Shown: positions 43,058 to 52,601, counted from the first letter of the stretch. The stretch: 64,000 nt of DNA from Burkholderia sp. Bp8963 (GCF_003854275.1 NZ_QTQP01000030.1:32215-96214); one strand, 5' to 3'. The notes: generated by a model from the sequence alone, not told the origin. Program-made: numbers and translations.

Positions 43058-46036
43058 GTGAAACGACAGATCCTCAAGACCATTCTCTTTGCGATGCCCA
43101 AGGTCCTCGACCTGACGGCACGCCGCTTCCCTGCCTATCGCGATCGGCTAAAGGAGCGCGATCTCGTCGCGTGGATCGGGCTCATGGATCAAAGCATTGG
43201 TCGCGTCATCAAGTTCAAGAACGGCCGCATCCGGTCGTGTGCCGGCAGGCATCCGAAGCCCGACGTGCGCATGCTGTTCAAGGACGTGGCCACCGCCCTG
43301 AAATTTCTCTCCGCCAGTCCGGACTACCTGGAAATCATCCATGCGGCGAAAAATTTCAAGGTGGTTACTGAAGGCGACGATGCGTTGCTGGTGTGGTTCA
43401 TGCAAACGCTGAGCATGATGCAAACCATCAGCCTGCCGATGGGTACGCCCATGCGCGACGGCACGCAGCGCTACACCACGTGCACCAACGGCGGCCCTTT
43501 ATTCGTGTACGTGAAAAATGGACGCATCATTCGCGTGACGCCTGTCGATCTCGACGGCAAGGACGCCCCGAGCTGGGAGATCGAGGCGCGCGGGCGCCGT
43601 TTCAGCCCGCCACGGCGCGGCCTCGTCGCGCCGCACGCATTGGCGATCAAGTCGCTCGTCTATTCGGACAAGCGCATCCTTCACCCGATGAAGCGAGTCG
43701 ATTTCGACCCGGACGGCGAGCGCAATCCGCAAAACCGTGGCAAGTCTGCCTATGTGCCGATCAGCTGGGACGAGGCGTTGGACATCGTCGCGAAAGAGAT
43801 CAACCGGCAAAAGCGTGTTCACGGCCCGGGCTCCATAACGTTCCCCATGTCGTCGCACCACCAGTGGGGCAATATCGGCTACTACCTCAGCGCGTTGACG
43901 CGTTTTGCCAACCTGATCGGCTTCACACGGGTGGCCGCCAATCCGGACAGCTGGGAAGGTTGGTACTGGGGCGCCATGCATCACTTCGGCAACTCGATGC
44001 GCGTTGGCGTGCCGTCCGGCTATGGCGGAATCGAGGATTGCCTGAAGGAGGCCGAAATGATCGTTTTCTGGTCTAGCGACCCGGAAAGCACGAATGGCGC
44101 CTATGCCGGATTCGAAGGTACGCCGCGGCGTCTTTGGGCAAAGGAACTGGGAATCGAGTTCGTCCATATCGATCCGCACTGCAATCCGACTGCCCAGTTG
44201 CTGGGTGGGCGATGGGTTCCGGTCCGACCGCAAACGGACGCGGCCCTCGCCACTGCCATCATGTATGTATGGCTGATGGAGGACCTGTACGACAAGGATT
44301 ACGTCGCTAACCGGACGACCGGGTTCGACGAATGGCGGGCCTACCTGACGGGCGAGACGGATGGCGTGCCCAAAACACCCGAATGGCAGGCGCTGGAAAC
44401 CGGCGTGCCGGCCAAGGACGTCCGAGCCCTGGCGCGGCGGTGGGGGAAGAAGAAGGTGTATCTCGCCGTCGGAATGACGGGCGCGGGATTTGGCGGGGCG
44501 GGACGCGGTGCGACGGGGGCCCAATGGGCGCGTTGCATGATCATGATGATGGCGATGCAGGGTTGGGGCAAGCCGGGCGTCAATTTCGGCTGCCTCGAAA
44601 TCGGCGTTCCGCACGATCTGAACTTCTACTTTCCAGGCTACGCGGACGGTGGGATGTCGGGCGAGCTCGCGTGGACCGCGAACGCCGTGAACAACTATCA
44701 ACGCATGCCGCACATCCTGACGATGAATCCGGTCAAGCAGATGGTTCCGCGGCAGCAGTTGCCCGATGCAATCATCAACGGCCACGCGACAGGCTACCTC
44801 TGGGACGGCATGTCCCAGGAAGCGCAGTTCGCGCCGTTCAGTTATCCGATGCCCGGTTACTCGCCGATCCGCATGATCTATCGCTATGGCGGCTCTGCCT
44901 TCAGCACGGTCACGAAAGCGGGGCGCTGGGCCGATGCTTACCGTCACCCGAGCATCGAGTTCGTGGTCAATCAGTCGATCTGGATGGAAGGCGAGGCGAC
45001 GTTCGCCGACATCATTCTGCCTGCATGCACGTCGCTGGAGCGGTGGGACATCGGCGAATGGTCGAATTCCGGTGGCTACGCGCATCACGGCTTCAATACG
45101 GTCAATCACCGCATGATTACGCTGCAGCATAAGTGCATCGAACCTTTGGGCGAGTCCCGCTCCGACTATGACATCTTCACCGCTATTCTGACCCGTCTGG
45201 GACTTGGCAGCGTGTTCACCGAGGGCTGCGGGGAGCTGGACTGGGTCAAGCGGGTTTTCGACTCGTCAGATTTGACCGATCACATTTCGTGGCGTGAGTT
45301 CTGCCGTAAAGGCTACTTTGTTGTACCGACCGAAAAACCGGAATTGCGACATCCAGTGGATATGCGCTGGTTCGCGGAAGGCCGGCGCAAGGATCTGCAG
45401 GAGCCGCATCCGATGCCGTCGCAATATGCCGAAAAATTCGGCATGGGCCTGCAGACGCCCAGCGGCAAGCTCGAGTTCGTACCCGAGTTGCTGAAGCGGC
45501 ACACAGCGGACAACCCGGAGCGGCCGGCGGTGAACCGATACATCCCGTCCTGGGAGGGCATGCGCTCTCCACTGGCACAGCGATATCCGCTGCAACTGAT
45601 CGCCACGCATAGCCGTTACAGTTTTCACACCCACTGCGACGGCAAGAACTCCTCGGTCAACAGCATCGAAGATCATCGTGCGTTGATTGGCGGACATCGC
45701 TTCTGGCTGCTGCGGCTCGGCGCCGTCGACGCTGCGGCCCGCGGCATTGCCCATCGCGATCTCGTCAAGGTCTACAACGACCGCGGTGCGGTTATCTGCG
45801 CGGCTGATGTATCGCCGCTGGTCACTGCCGGGGTAGTCAAGTCATACGAGGCGAGCGCTGAATTCCAGTTGATCGAAATGGACGGGGAGTGCGTCGAAAT
45901 TGGCGGTTGCATGAACCTGCTGACCCCGGATCGGCCCCAGACGGCAGGTACCAGCAGCATGAGTCCGAATTCATGTCTTGTGCAGGTGGAAAAGTGGAAA
46001 AGCGCGGATGCTTTCCTGATCCGTCGCGCAGCGTGA
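43058..46036 (+). CDS. Pyrogallol-phloroglucinol transhydroxylase-like large subunit (molybdopterin)
   Basis: About 992 residues from GTG 43058 (TTG at 43046 is an alternative; neither has a strong ribosome site). From about residue 130 on it is a DMSO-reductase-family bis-MGD enzyme: YVPISWDEALDIVAKEINRQ, FPMSSHHQWGNIGYY, FVHIDPHCNPTAQLLGGRW, VNQSIWMEGEATFADIILPACTSLERWD. NPDSWEGWYWGA carries the Asp-Ser pair (about residues 301-302 counting from the TTG) that matches the active-site Asp and Mo-ligand Ser of pyrogallol transhydroxylase. The first 130 residues are an extra domain resembling SCP2-type lipid-binding folds. No N-terminal Fe-S cysteine motif and no Tat signal are seen, so it is cytosolic. 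Confidence 0.85.
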   Translation: MKRQILKTILFAMPKVLDLTARRFPAYRDRLKERDLVAWIGLMDQSIGRVIKFKNGRIRSCAGRHPKPDVRMLFKDVATALKFLSASPDYLEIIHAAKNFKVVTEGDDALLVWFMQTLSMMQTISLPMGTPMRDGTQRYTTCTNGGPLFVYVKNGRIIRVTPVDLDGKDAPSWEIEARGRRFSPPRRGLVAPHALAIKSLVYSDKRILHPMKRVDFDPDGERNPQNRGKSAYVPISWDEALDIVAKEINRQKRVHGPGSITFPMSSHHQWGNIGYYLSALTRFANLIGFTRVAANPDSWEGWYWGAMHHFGNSMRVGVPSGYGGIEDCLKEAEMIVFWSSDPESTNGAYAGFEGTPRRLWAKELGIEFVHIDPHCNPTAQLLGGRWVPVRPQTDAALATAIMYVWLMEDLYDKDYVANRTTGFDEWRAYLTGETDGVPKTPEWQALETGVPAKDVRALARRWGKKKVYLAVGMTGAGFGGAGRGATGAQWARCMIMMMAMQGWGKPGVNFGCLEIGVPHDLNFYFPGYADGGMSGELAWTANAVNNYQRMPHILTMNPVKQMVPRQQLPDAIINGHATGYLWDGMSQEAQFAPFSYPMPGYSPIRMIYRYGGSAFSTVTKAGRWADAYRHPSIEFVVNQSIWMEGEATFADIILPACTSLERWDIGEWSNSGGYAHHGFNTVNHRMITLQHKCIEPLGESRSDYDIFTAILTRLGLGSVFTEGCGELDWVKRVFDSSDLTDHISWREFCRKGYFVVPTEKPELRHPVDMRWFAEGRRKDLQEPHPMPSQYAEKFGMGLQTPSGKLEFVPELLKRHTADNPERPAVNRYIPSWEGMRSPLAQRYPLQLIATHSRYSFHTHCDGKNSSVNSIEDHRALIGGHRFWLLRLGAVDAAARGIAHRDLVKVYNDRGAVICAADVSPLVTAGVVKSYEASAEFQLIEMDGECVEIGGCMNLLTPDRPQTAGTSSMSPNSCLVQVEKWKSADAFLIRRAA

Positions 46037-46046
46037 GGAGCACACG

Positions 46047-46958
46047 ATGAGCAAATGGAATCTGGTTATCAAGGTCGGGCAATGCGAGAACTGCCAGAAC
46101 TGCGTCATCGCGGCGCGCGATGAGCATGTCGGCAATGATTTTCCTGGGTACGCCGCGCCTGCCGCGGCCAGCGCCGAAAGCCCCATTCGCATCCTGCGCC
46201 GCGTGCAGGGCGAGTCCCACATGGTCGAAACGACGTACTTGCCGGTGATGTGCAATCACTGCGACGACGCACCCTGCATGCGCGTCGGCGGCGACGCGAT
46301 CCACAAGCGATCCGACGGCATCGTCATCATCGATCCGGACAAGGCGCGAGGGCGCATGGACATCGTCAAGTCCTGCCCGTACAAGGCAATCGTCTGGAAC
46401 GAGGAACTGCAACTGCCGCAGACCTGGATCTTCGACGCGCATCTGCTCGATCAAGGTTGGTCACACCCGCGTTGTCAGCAGTCGTGCCCGACCGAGGTGT
46501 TCGAAGCGGTCAAGCTCGATGACGAGTCGATGGCCGAGAAGGCTCGGCGCGAGGGCCTCAGGGTGCTGCATCCCGACTTTGGGACGAAGCCGCGCGTGTG
46601 GTACAGCGCGCTGGAGCGATGGGACACCTGCTTCATCGGAGGAAGCGTGAGCGCGCAGATTGGCGATGTGGTCGAATGCGTCGCGGGTGCGGAAGTGACC
46701 CTTTACGGCGGCGATCGCATGGTGGCCAAAACCGTGTCCGACGGCTTCGGCGATTTCCGGCTTGGCGGCTTGGCGAAGGGCAGCGGCGTCTACACAGTCG
46801 AAATCCGTCATGCACACGGGGAGGCTTCGCGCCAGTGCGAATTAGGCGAAAGCGTCTACCTTGGCGAAATCAGCCTTGCTGGGTCTTCACGAAATATCGC
46901 AAATGACGGACTTCATCAGGCTGTGTTATCCGAGAGCCGCAGTTCCGTCACATCGTGA
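46047..46958 (+). CDS. Transhydroxylase-like small subunit (Fe-S, C-terminal transthyretin-like domain)
   Basis: 303 residues starting 10 bp after the large-subunit stop. Ferredoxin-type Cys groups are CENCQNCVIAARDEH, CNHCDDAPCMRVGG, VKSCPYKAIVWN and HPRCQQSCPTEVF, giving three 4Fe-4S clusters as in NrfC/DmsB-type subunits. The C-terminal 90 residues (AGAEVTLYGGDRMVAKTVSDGFGDFRLGGL) are a carboxypeptidase-regulatory/transthyretin-like domain. That domain order is characteristic of the pyrogallol transhydroxylase beta subunit and supports the assignment of its partner. Confidence 0.88.
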   Translation: MSKWNLVIKVGQCENCQNCVIAARDEHVGNDFPGYAAPAAASAESPIRILRRVQGESHMVETTYLPVMCNHCDDAPCMRVGGDAIHKRSDGIVIIDPDKARGRMDIVKSCPYKAIVWNEELQLPQTWIFDAHLLDQGWSHPRCQQSCPTEVFEAVKLDDESMAEKARREGLRVLHPDFGTKPRVWYSALERWDTCFIGGSVSAQIGDVVECVAGAEVTLYGGDRMVAKTVSDGFGDFRLGGLAKGSGVYTVEIRHAHGEASRQCELGESVYLGEISLAGSSRNIANDGLHQAVLSESRSSVTS

Positions 46959-46986
46959 CGGACTCGTCTCGCCTCAATGCGTAAGG

Positions 46987-47019
46987 GCGTTCGTGCGCTA
47001 GCTGCGAACGCGCGCCTTT
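46987..47019 (+). terminator. Possible terminator between convergent operons
   Basis: GCGTTCG (46987-46993) pairs with CGAACGC (47005-47011) over an 11-nt loop, with a TTTT a few bases later (47016-47019). It overlaps the last codons of the minus-strand tdm gene. Only 39 bp separate the two convergent genes. The T-run is short and not adjacent to the stem, so the call is weak. Confidence 0.35.
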
Positions 47020-49346
47020 TGAGGATCGTAAAAAACGGGCGCAGTCACCCGCGCGTCGATGCGTTTCTGCTGGCCGTCAAGCTTGCCGACGTGGAGCACG
47101 TCGCCAGGCTGCGCGTGGTACACGTCGATTCGCGCGAGTGCGATGTTCATGCCGAGGATCGGCGAGCGCATGCCGCTCGTGACGACACCAACCTGCGCCC
47201 GCCCGTCGTGCACGCAATCGCCGTGATGGGCCGGTTCGTTGCCGGCGAGTTCCAGCCCGACCAGCCGGCGATGCGGATGCGCGCTACGGCGCAGCAGCGC
47301 GTCCCGCCCGACGAAGTCGTCGGTCTTCGTGTTGAGCGGAACGCTGAATCCGATGCCGGCCTCGAACGGATCGGTTTCGTCGGTGAATTCGTATCCGGCG
47401 AACACGAGCCCGGCTTCGATCCGCAACAGGTCGAGCGCCTCGAGTCCGAGCGGCACGAGCCCGTGCGGTTGACCTTCTGCCCAGATCGCATCCCATACGG
47501 CCTGCGTATCGCGCGGATGACACCAGACCTCATAGCCGAGCTCGCCGGTGTAGCCGGTCCTGCTGACGATGACGGGGCAGCCGTCGTCGCCGCCGAGGCG
47601 GCCGATCAGGAAGCGGAACCAGCCGAGGCTGTCGAGCGACGGTTGCGTCGCGGGCGTCCGGATCAGCGCGCGCAGGATCTCGCGGCTGCGCGGCCCTTGC
47701 ACCGCGACATTGTGGATCTGGTCGGACGACGACTTGATCCATGCCTTCATGCCGAGCCTGTTCGCCTGCTCCCGCAGCCAGATACCCGCGAAATCGTCGC
47801 CGCAGATCCAGCGGAACGTGTCGGGGCCGAGCCGCATCAGCGTGCCATCGTCGAGCATTCCGCCGTGCGGATGGCACATCGCCGAGTAGACGACCTGGCC
47901 GACCGCGAGCCTGCGCACGTCGCGCGTCAGGCAGTATTGCAGCAGGGCCTCGGCGTCGGGACCGACGACATCGAACTTGCGCAACGCGGACAGATCGATG
48001 ATCGCCGCGCGCTCGCGGCAGCCGTAGTACTCGTCGATCGCGCCATAGCCGTCGAACCGCGCCGGCAGGTGCCAGCCGCGGTAGTCGACGAAGTGTCGCG
48101 TGAGCGCCGACGTGCGCGCGTGGAAGCCCGATTGGCGCGTCAGCACGGGCAGGGCGTCGGGTGTGGATCGGATAGCGGTGGACATGGTGAAGCGCGCTTC
48201 GCTTGAGTAGGTTCGGATCCGGATGTCGGTCGGTTGCCACGCGTTTGCGAGATCGATGTCGTCGGGGCACGACGTGCTGACGCAGAGCAGCGGCTTCAAC
48301 GCGCGCATCAGCACGTAGTCGCCCGGGCGCGACCACGGTTCATCGATCGTCATCTGCCCGTGCGCGTCGATCGCGGTATTGAAGAAGAAATTGATCGCCG
48401 GCCAGCCGGGACGCGCGGCCACGCCGTAATCGGCGAGCGCCGCGCTGATGTTGTCGCTGCAGTTCGGATGACCCGGGTAGCCCTGCGTTTCGTAATAGCG
48501 CGCCGTGCACGCGAGCGCGAACGTGTCGTGCCGGCCGACGGTGTCGTGCACGACTTCCAGCATCGGCTGCATGAGCTGGTCGAAGAATCGTGCATACAGA
48601 CCGGGCAGCGGATACGCATGGCCATTCAGCGTGCGCGTGACAGTCGGATCGATGCCGACTTCCTGATGGCGGCCGAGCGCGTCGAGATCGAATGCGACGA
48701 AATCGGAGCATTGCCTGCCATCGACGTCGACGATCTGGATGTACTCGCCGGCCGCCACCGTGTAAGCGACGGCGGTGCCTGGACGGATCACAAAATCGGC
48801 GAGCGGATCGGCGAGCGGCACACTCGTCTCCGTGGCAGCGGACTTTCGTGCGCGGACGACGGACAGGTGCAGTTCCGTCGCCGGCCGGCCGGCCCGGTCG
48901 ACGGGCACGGGGCCGCCGGGTGCCGCGACAATCGCGACGAGCGGCTCCGTCGCGACGAACGTGCGTGCGCAGCCGGCATGGGTGTCGCCGGACCAGAGGA
49001 TTGCTCCGGCCGGCAACGGCGCGCCCGTCAGTCCGTGTCGTTCGAACAGGGTCGTGATATCCCGTTGTGCGGCGAAACCGCCGTTCAGGCATTCGGCGAT
49101 GAAGCGCGCGCCATCGTCGGGCGTCAGGTCGAGCGCGGCAAGCGCGCTGCCGCCGTCATGCACGCGCAATGCGAGCAGTTCGGCCCGCTGCCGGCCCTCG
49201 ACATCGATCACCTGCAGCGTGTCGCCGGCATCGAGCATGACGGCGGCGAGCCCCGAACCGGCGACGCGATGGCGTTCGCGGCCGGCCGCATGGCCGGACA
49301 ACGCGGGTTCGTGCGGCCGCGATACGGACGGCGGACGAATAAGCAT
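46998..49346 (-). CDS. tdm: Trimethylamine N-oxide demethylase (DUF1989-GcvT fusion)
   Basis: 782 residues from ATG 49346 with AAGGAACG upstream. The N-terminal half (about 1-370) is two DUF1989/urea-carboxylase-associated repeats, with Cys in VDGRQCSDFVAFD, HPNCSDNISAAL and LCVSTSCPDD as candidate metal ligands. The C-terminal half is a GcvT/aminomethyltransferase fold (HFVDYRGWHLPARFDGYGAIDEYYGCRERAAIIDLS, SRTGYTGELGYEVWC). This layout is that of Tdm, which converts TMAO to dimethylamine and formaldehyde and passes the C1 unit to tetrahydrofolate. It is the last gene of the minus-strand amine operon, after tmm. Confidence 0.9.
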   Translation of the reverse strand: MLIRPPSVSRPHEPALSGHAAGRERHRVAGSGLAAVMLDAGDTLQVIDVEGRQRAELLALRVHDGGSALAALDLTPDDGARFIAECLNGGFAAQRDITTLFERHGLTGAPLPAGAILWSGDTHAGCARTFVATEPLVAIVAAPGGPVPVDRAGRPATELHLSVVRARKSAATETSVPLADPLADFVIRPGTAVAYTVAAGEYIQIVDVDGRQCSDFVAFDLDALGRHQEVGIDPTVTRTLNGHAYPLPGLYARFFDQLMQPMLEVVHDTVGRHDTFALACTARYYETQGYPGHPNCSDNISAALADYGVAARPGWPAINFFFNTAIDAHGQMTIDEPWSRPGDYVLMRALKPLLCVSTSCPDDIDLANAWQPTDIRIRTYSSEARFTMSTAIRSTPDALPVLTRQSGFHARTSALTRHFVDYRGWHLPARFDGYGAIDEYYGCRERAAIIDLSALRKFDVVGPDAEALLQYCLTRDVRRLAVGQVVYSAMCHPHGGMLDDGTLMRLGPDTFRWICGDDFAGIWLREQANRLGMKAWIKSSSDQIHNVAVQGPRSREILRALIRTPATQPSLDSLGWFRFLIGRLGGDDGCPVIVSRTGYTGELGYEVWCHPRDTQAVWDAIWAEGQPHGLVPLGLEALDLLRIEAGLVFAGYEFTDETDPFEAGIGFSVPLNTKTDDFVGRDALLRRSAHPHRRLVGLELAGNEPAHHGDCVHDGRAQVGVVTSGMRSPILGMNIALARIDVYHAQPGDVLHVGKLDGQQKRIDARVTAPVFYDPQKARVRS

Positions 49347-49460
49347 GGACGTTCCTTGCATGGATGGACGGGCGCGGCTCGCGATGCGCGTGGCCGCGAA
49401 TGACACGGCTTGTGTCGCGGCGCCCGGAGCACAGCCGGGCGCCGCAACTCGGCGCGACGG

Positions 49461-50831
49461 TCAGCCTGCGCGCACGCGCGGCTCGGGCGCCCGCTCGCCG
49501 AGGTACGCGTCCATCGAATCGTCGAGCGCGTCGAGCCAGGGCGTGTGATGCGGCGGCGACTGGGTGCCGGTCATCAGCGAGCGATAGGACTTGTCGCGAT
49601 AGCCCATGATGTCCTCGTGCTTGTCGTGCTTCCACGCGAGGAACGTGCGATTGACGCCGGCGATGTCGAAGTTCGGATAGTCGGTCGCATCGATCAGGTC
49701 CTGGATATAGCTGCCTTGGTACTCGAACATCTGCTGGTTGGTGACCAGCGATTCCTCGCGCGCACGCCACGCGAGGCTGTCTGCGTGCATCGCGTCGAAA
49801 CCGGGCAGCGCGATGCGGCCGAGGATCACGTCGCGTGCGTACCAGGCTTGCGCGTCGAACATGTTGAACGAGTACCAGAGGTCCTGCATGCCGAGATAGA
49901 TCAGTTTCGGATTGCGCTCCCAGAAGATGCCCTTGTACAGGTCGAGCGGCCAGAGCCGGTTGTTCGTCTTCAGCCGCAGGCTGTCGGGCAGGAACGGGAA
50001 ATGGTGCTGGTATCCGGTGCAGAGGATGATCGCGTCGATCTTCTTGCTGGTGCCGTCGGCAAAAAACGCGACGTTGCCGCGAACGCGCTCGAGCAACGGC
50101 TTTTCTTCCCAGTTCGCCGGCCAGTGATAACCCATCGGCGCGGTGCGATAGCAGCTCGTGATGCTGCGCGCGCCGTACTTGTAGCATTGCGACCCGATGT
50201 CCTCGGCCGAATAGCTGCTGCCGACGAGCAGGATGTCCTTGTCCTTGAATTCGAGCGCATCGCGAAAATCGTGCGCGTGCAGGATGCGTCCGCCGAAACT
50301 GTCGAAGCCGGGAAAGCTCGGCAGGTTCGGCGTCGAGAAATGGCCGCATGCGTTCACGACATAGTCGAAGTCTTCCGCATACACGACGTCCTTGTCGAGA
50401 TCGTGCACGGTCACGGTGAAGCGGCCGCTGGCGTCGTCGAACGCGATCTGGCGCACGACGGTGCCGAACCGGATGTATGGACGGACGCCGGCCTTCTCGA
50501 CGCGTCCCTTGATGTAGTCCCACAGCACTTCGCGCGGCGGATAGGACGCGATCGGCTTGCCGAAGTGCTCCTCGAACGTGTAGTCGGCGAACTCCAGGCA
50601 TTCCTTCGGGCCGTTCGACCACAGATAGCGGTACATGCTGCCGTGGACGGGCTCGCCGAATTCGTCGGTGCCGGTGCGCCACGTATAGTTCCACATGCCG
50701 CCCCAGTCGCGCTGCTTTTCGAAGCAGACGAGTTGCGGGATGTCCGCGCCCTTCGCCTGGGCCGACTGGAAGGCGCGAAGCTGGGCCATGCCCGACGGGC
50801 CCGCACCGATGATTGCAACACGTTGTGTCAT
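49461..50831 (-). CDS. tmm: Flavin-containing trimethylamine monooxygenase
   Basis: 456 residues. FAD motif VAIIGAGPSGMAQL, NADPH motif ILLVGSSYSAEDIG, the FMO fingerprint FGGRILHAHDFR, and the later AIILCTGYQHHFPF. CYRTAPMGYHWPANW and the overall length match bacterial Tmm. It oxidises trimethylamine to TMAO using NADPH and O2 in the cytosol. It lies immediately upstream of tdm in the same direction, giving the two consecutive steps. The product may also be consumed as an osmolyte. Confidence 0.92.
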   Translation of the reverse strand: MTQRVAIIGAGPSGMAQLRAFQSAQAKGADIPQLVCFEKQRDWGGMWNYTWRTGTDEFGEPVHGSMYRYLWSNGPKECLEFADYTFEEHFGKPIASYPPREVLWDYIKGRVEKAGVRPYIRFGTVVRQIAFDDASGRFTVTVHDLDKDVVYAEDFDYVVNACGHFSTPNLPSFPGFDSFGGRILHAHDFRDALEFKDKDILLVGSSYSAEDIGSQCYKYGARSITSCYRTAPMGYHWPANWEEKPLLERVRGNVAFFADGTSKKIDAIILCTGYQHHFPFLPDSLRLKTNNRLWPLDLYKGIFWERNPKLIYLGMQDLWYSFNMFDAQAWYARDVILGRIALPGFDAMHADSLAWRAREESLVTNQQMFEYQGSYIQDLIDATDYPNFDIAGVNRTFLAWKHDKHEDIMGYRDKSYRSLMTGTQSPPHHTPWLDALDDSMDAYLGERAPEPRVRAG

Positions 50832-50880
50832 CGCGTTCTACCTCGTTGGAAGTGATTAGCCATTCGGGCGCGGACGTACG

Positions 50881-51747
50881 TCACGTCGCGCGTTGCCGCC
50901 GCGCCGCGCGCGCGGTGTTCTTCATCAGGAAGGCGATCGTCATCGGCCCGACGCCGCCCGGAACGGGCGTCAATGCACCGGCGACGCGCGACACGCTGTC
51001 GTGGTCCACATCGCCGACGAGCCGCGTCGCGCCACCGGATTCGATCCGGTTGATGCCGACGTCCACGACGACCGCGCCCGGCTTGATCCAGCCCGCATCG
51101 ACGAGCCCCGGCTTGCCTGCCGCCGCGACGACGATGTCCGCCTGGCGGCACAGTTCCGCGGCATTCGCGCTGCGCGAGTGGACGGTCGTCACCGAGCAGT
51201 CGCACTGGAGCAGTAGCGCCGCCATCGGCTTGCCGACGATGTTCGAGCGCCCGACGACGACCGCATGCTTGCCGCGCAGATCGCCGACGATCTCCCGCAG
51301 CAGGTGCAGGCAGCCCGACGGCGTGCACGGCACGAGCACGTCCTGGCCGAGCGCGAGCCCGCCGACGTTCTCGCGATGGAAACCATCGACGTCCTTGCGC
51401 GGATCGATCGCATCGATCACGGCCGCGGCGTCGAGCTGCGCGGGCAGCGGCATCTGCACGAGAATCCCGTGTACGTCGGGGTCGGCGTTCAGTTCGGCGA
51501 CGAGCGCGAGCAAGGTGGGCGCTGCGCTGTCGGCGGGCAGTCGGTGCTCGATCGAACGGATCCCGACCTGCTGCGCGCGCAGGATCTTGTTGCGCACGTA
51601 GATGTGGCTTGCCGGATCGTCGCCGACGAGCACGACCGCGAGGCCGGGCATCACGCCTTCCGCGCGCAGCCGCGCGACGTCCTGCCTGACGGATTCCAGC
51701 AGCGCGTCGGCGATCGCCTTGCCGTTGATGAGCGTCGCGCCGCTCAT
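50881..51747 (-). CDS. folD: Methylenetetrahydrofolate dehydrogenase/cyclohydrolase
   Basis: 288 residues from ATG 51747. FolD motifs: the active-site Tyr/Lys in ASHIYVRNKILRAQQVGI, GILVQMPLPAQLD, PRKDVDGFHRENVG, PCTPSGCLHLL, VVVGRSNIVGKPMAALLL and the late PVPGGVGPMTIAFLM. It converts methylene-THF to formyl-THF. As a cluster copy beside purU it probably serves formaldehyde disposal from amine demethylation rather than general biosynthesis. The start overlaps the purU stop (ATGA). Confidence 0.95.
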   Translation of the reverse strand: MSGATLINGKAIADALLESVRQDVARLRAEGVMPGLAVVLVGDDPASHIYVRNKILRAQQVGIRSIEHRLPADSAAPTLLALVAELNADPDVHGILVQMPLPAQLDAAAVIDAIDPRKDVDGFHRENVGGLALGQDVLVPCTPSGCLHLLREIVGDLRGKHAVVVGRSNIVGKPMAALLLQCDCSVTTVHSRSANAAELCRQADIVVAAAGKPGLVDAGWIKPGAVVVDVGINRIESGGATRLVGDVDHDSVSRVAGALTPVPGGVGPMTIAFLMKNTARAARRQRAT

Positions 51748-52601
51748 TTGAAGATCACCGTGCGGCTCTGGTTCAGGAACACACGGTGCTCGGTGTGGTA
51801 CTTGACCGCGCGCGACAGCGCGACCGTCTCGGTGTCGCGTCCGATCGACACGAGATCGTCCGGTTGCAGCACGTGGTCGACGCGCTGCACCTCCTGCTCG
51901 ATGATCGGCCCTTCGTCGAGGTCGGACGTCACGTAGTGCGCGGTCGCGCCGATCAGCTTCACGCCGCGCTCGAATGCCTGGTGGTACGGCTTCGCGCCCT
52001 TGAACCCCGGCAGGAACGAGTGGTGGATATTGATCGCACGGCCGGAAAGCCGCTCGCACAGGTCGTTCGACAGGATCTGCATGTAGCGGGCCAGCACGAC
52101 GAGCTCGGTGTCGGTTTCGTCGACGATGCGCAGCAGCTCCGCCTCCTGCCGCGCCTTGGTGTCCGGCGTGATCGGCAGGTAGATGAAGCGGATGCCCTCG
52201 CGCTCGGCCATCGGCCGCAGGTCGAGATGGTTCGACACGACCGCGGTGATCTGCATGCGCAGCTCGCCCTTGCGGAAGCGGTACAGCAGGTCGGACAGGC
52301 AGTGGTCGAACTTGCTCACCATCAGCAGGACCTTCATCGGATCGCCGGCGCTTTTCAGTTGCCACTGCATCGAGAAGTCGCGGGCGACGCTGCCGAAATC
52401 GCGCTGCAGCTGCTCGACGTTGCCGCTCGCACCGGCGTTGAAGCGGAACACGGCACGCATGAAGAACGTGCCGCTGACCTCGTCGTCGTACTGCGCCAGT
52501 TCGCTGATGTAGCAGTTCGATGCGGCGAGCTGAGAGGTGACGGCAGCGACGATGCCGGACGTGGCCGGGCAGCTGATCGTCAGGATGTAGTTCGAATTCA
52601 C
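51744..52601 (-). CDS. purU: Formyltetrahydrofolate deformylase
   Basis: 285 residues from GTG 52601 (GAGGA upstream). N-terminal ACT domain (NSNYILTISCPATSGIVAAVTSQLA), then a formyl-transferase/hydrolase domain with the Asn-His-Asp set in INIHHSFLPGFKGAKPYHQAF and TSDLDEGPIIEQEV. It releases formate from 10-formyl-THF and recycles THF. Paired with folD, it completes C1 flow from the demethylases to formate. A longer reading from 52679 lacks family resemblance. Confidence 0.94.
   Translation of the reverse strand: MNSNYILTISCPATSGIVAAVTSQLAASNCYISELAQYDDEVSGTFFMRAVFRFNAGASGNVEQLQRDFGSVARDFSMQWQLKSAGDPMKVLLMVSKFDHCLSDLLYRFRKGELRMQITAVVSNHLDLRPMAEREGIRFIYLPITPDTKARQEAELLRIVDETDTELVVLARYMQILSNDLCERLSGRAINIHHSFLPGFKGAKPYHQAFERGVKLIGATAHYVTSDLDEGPIIEQEVQRVDHVLQPDDLVSIGRDTETVALSRAVKYHTEHRVFLNQSRTVIFK

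Noticed and set aside
46977..50855. Plus-strand open frames of 409, 389 and 481 codons opposite tdm and tmm
   Set aside because: They are antisense to strongly recognisable enzymes and show no homologous features.
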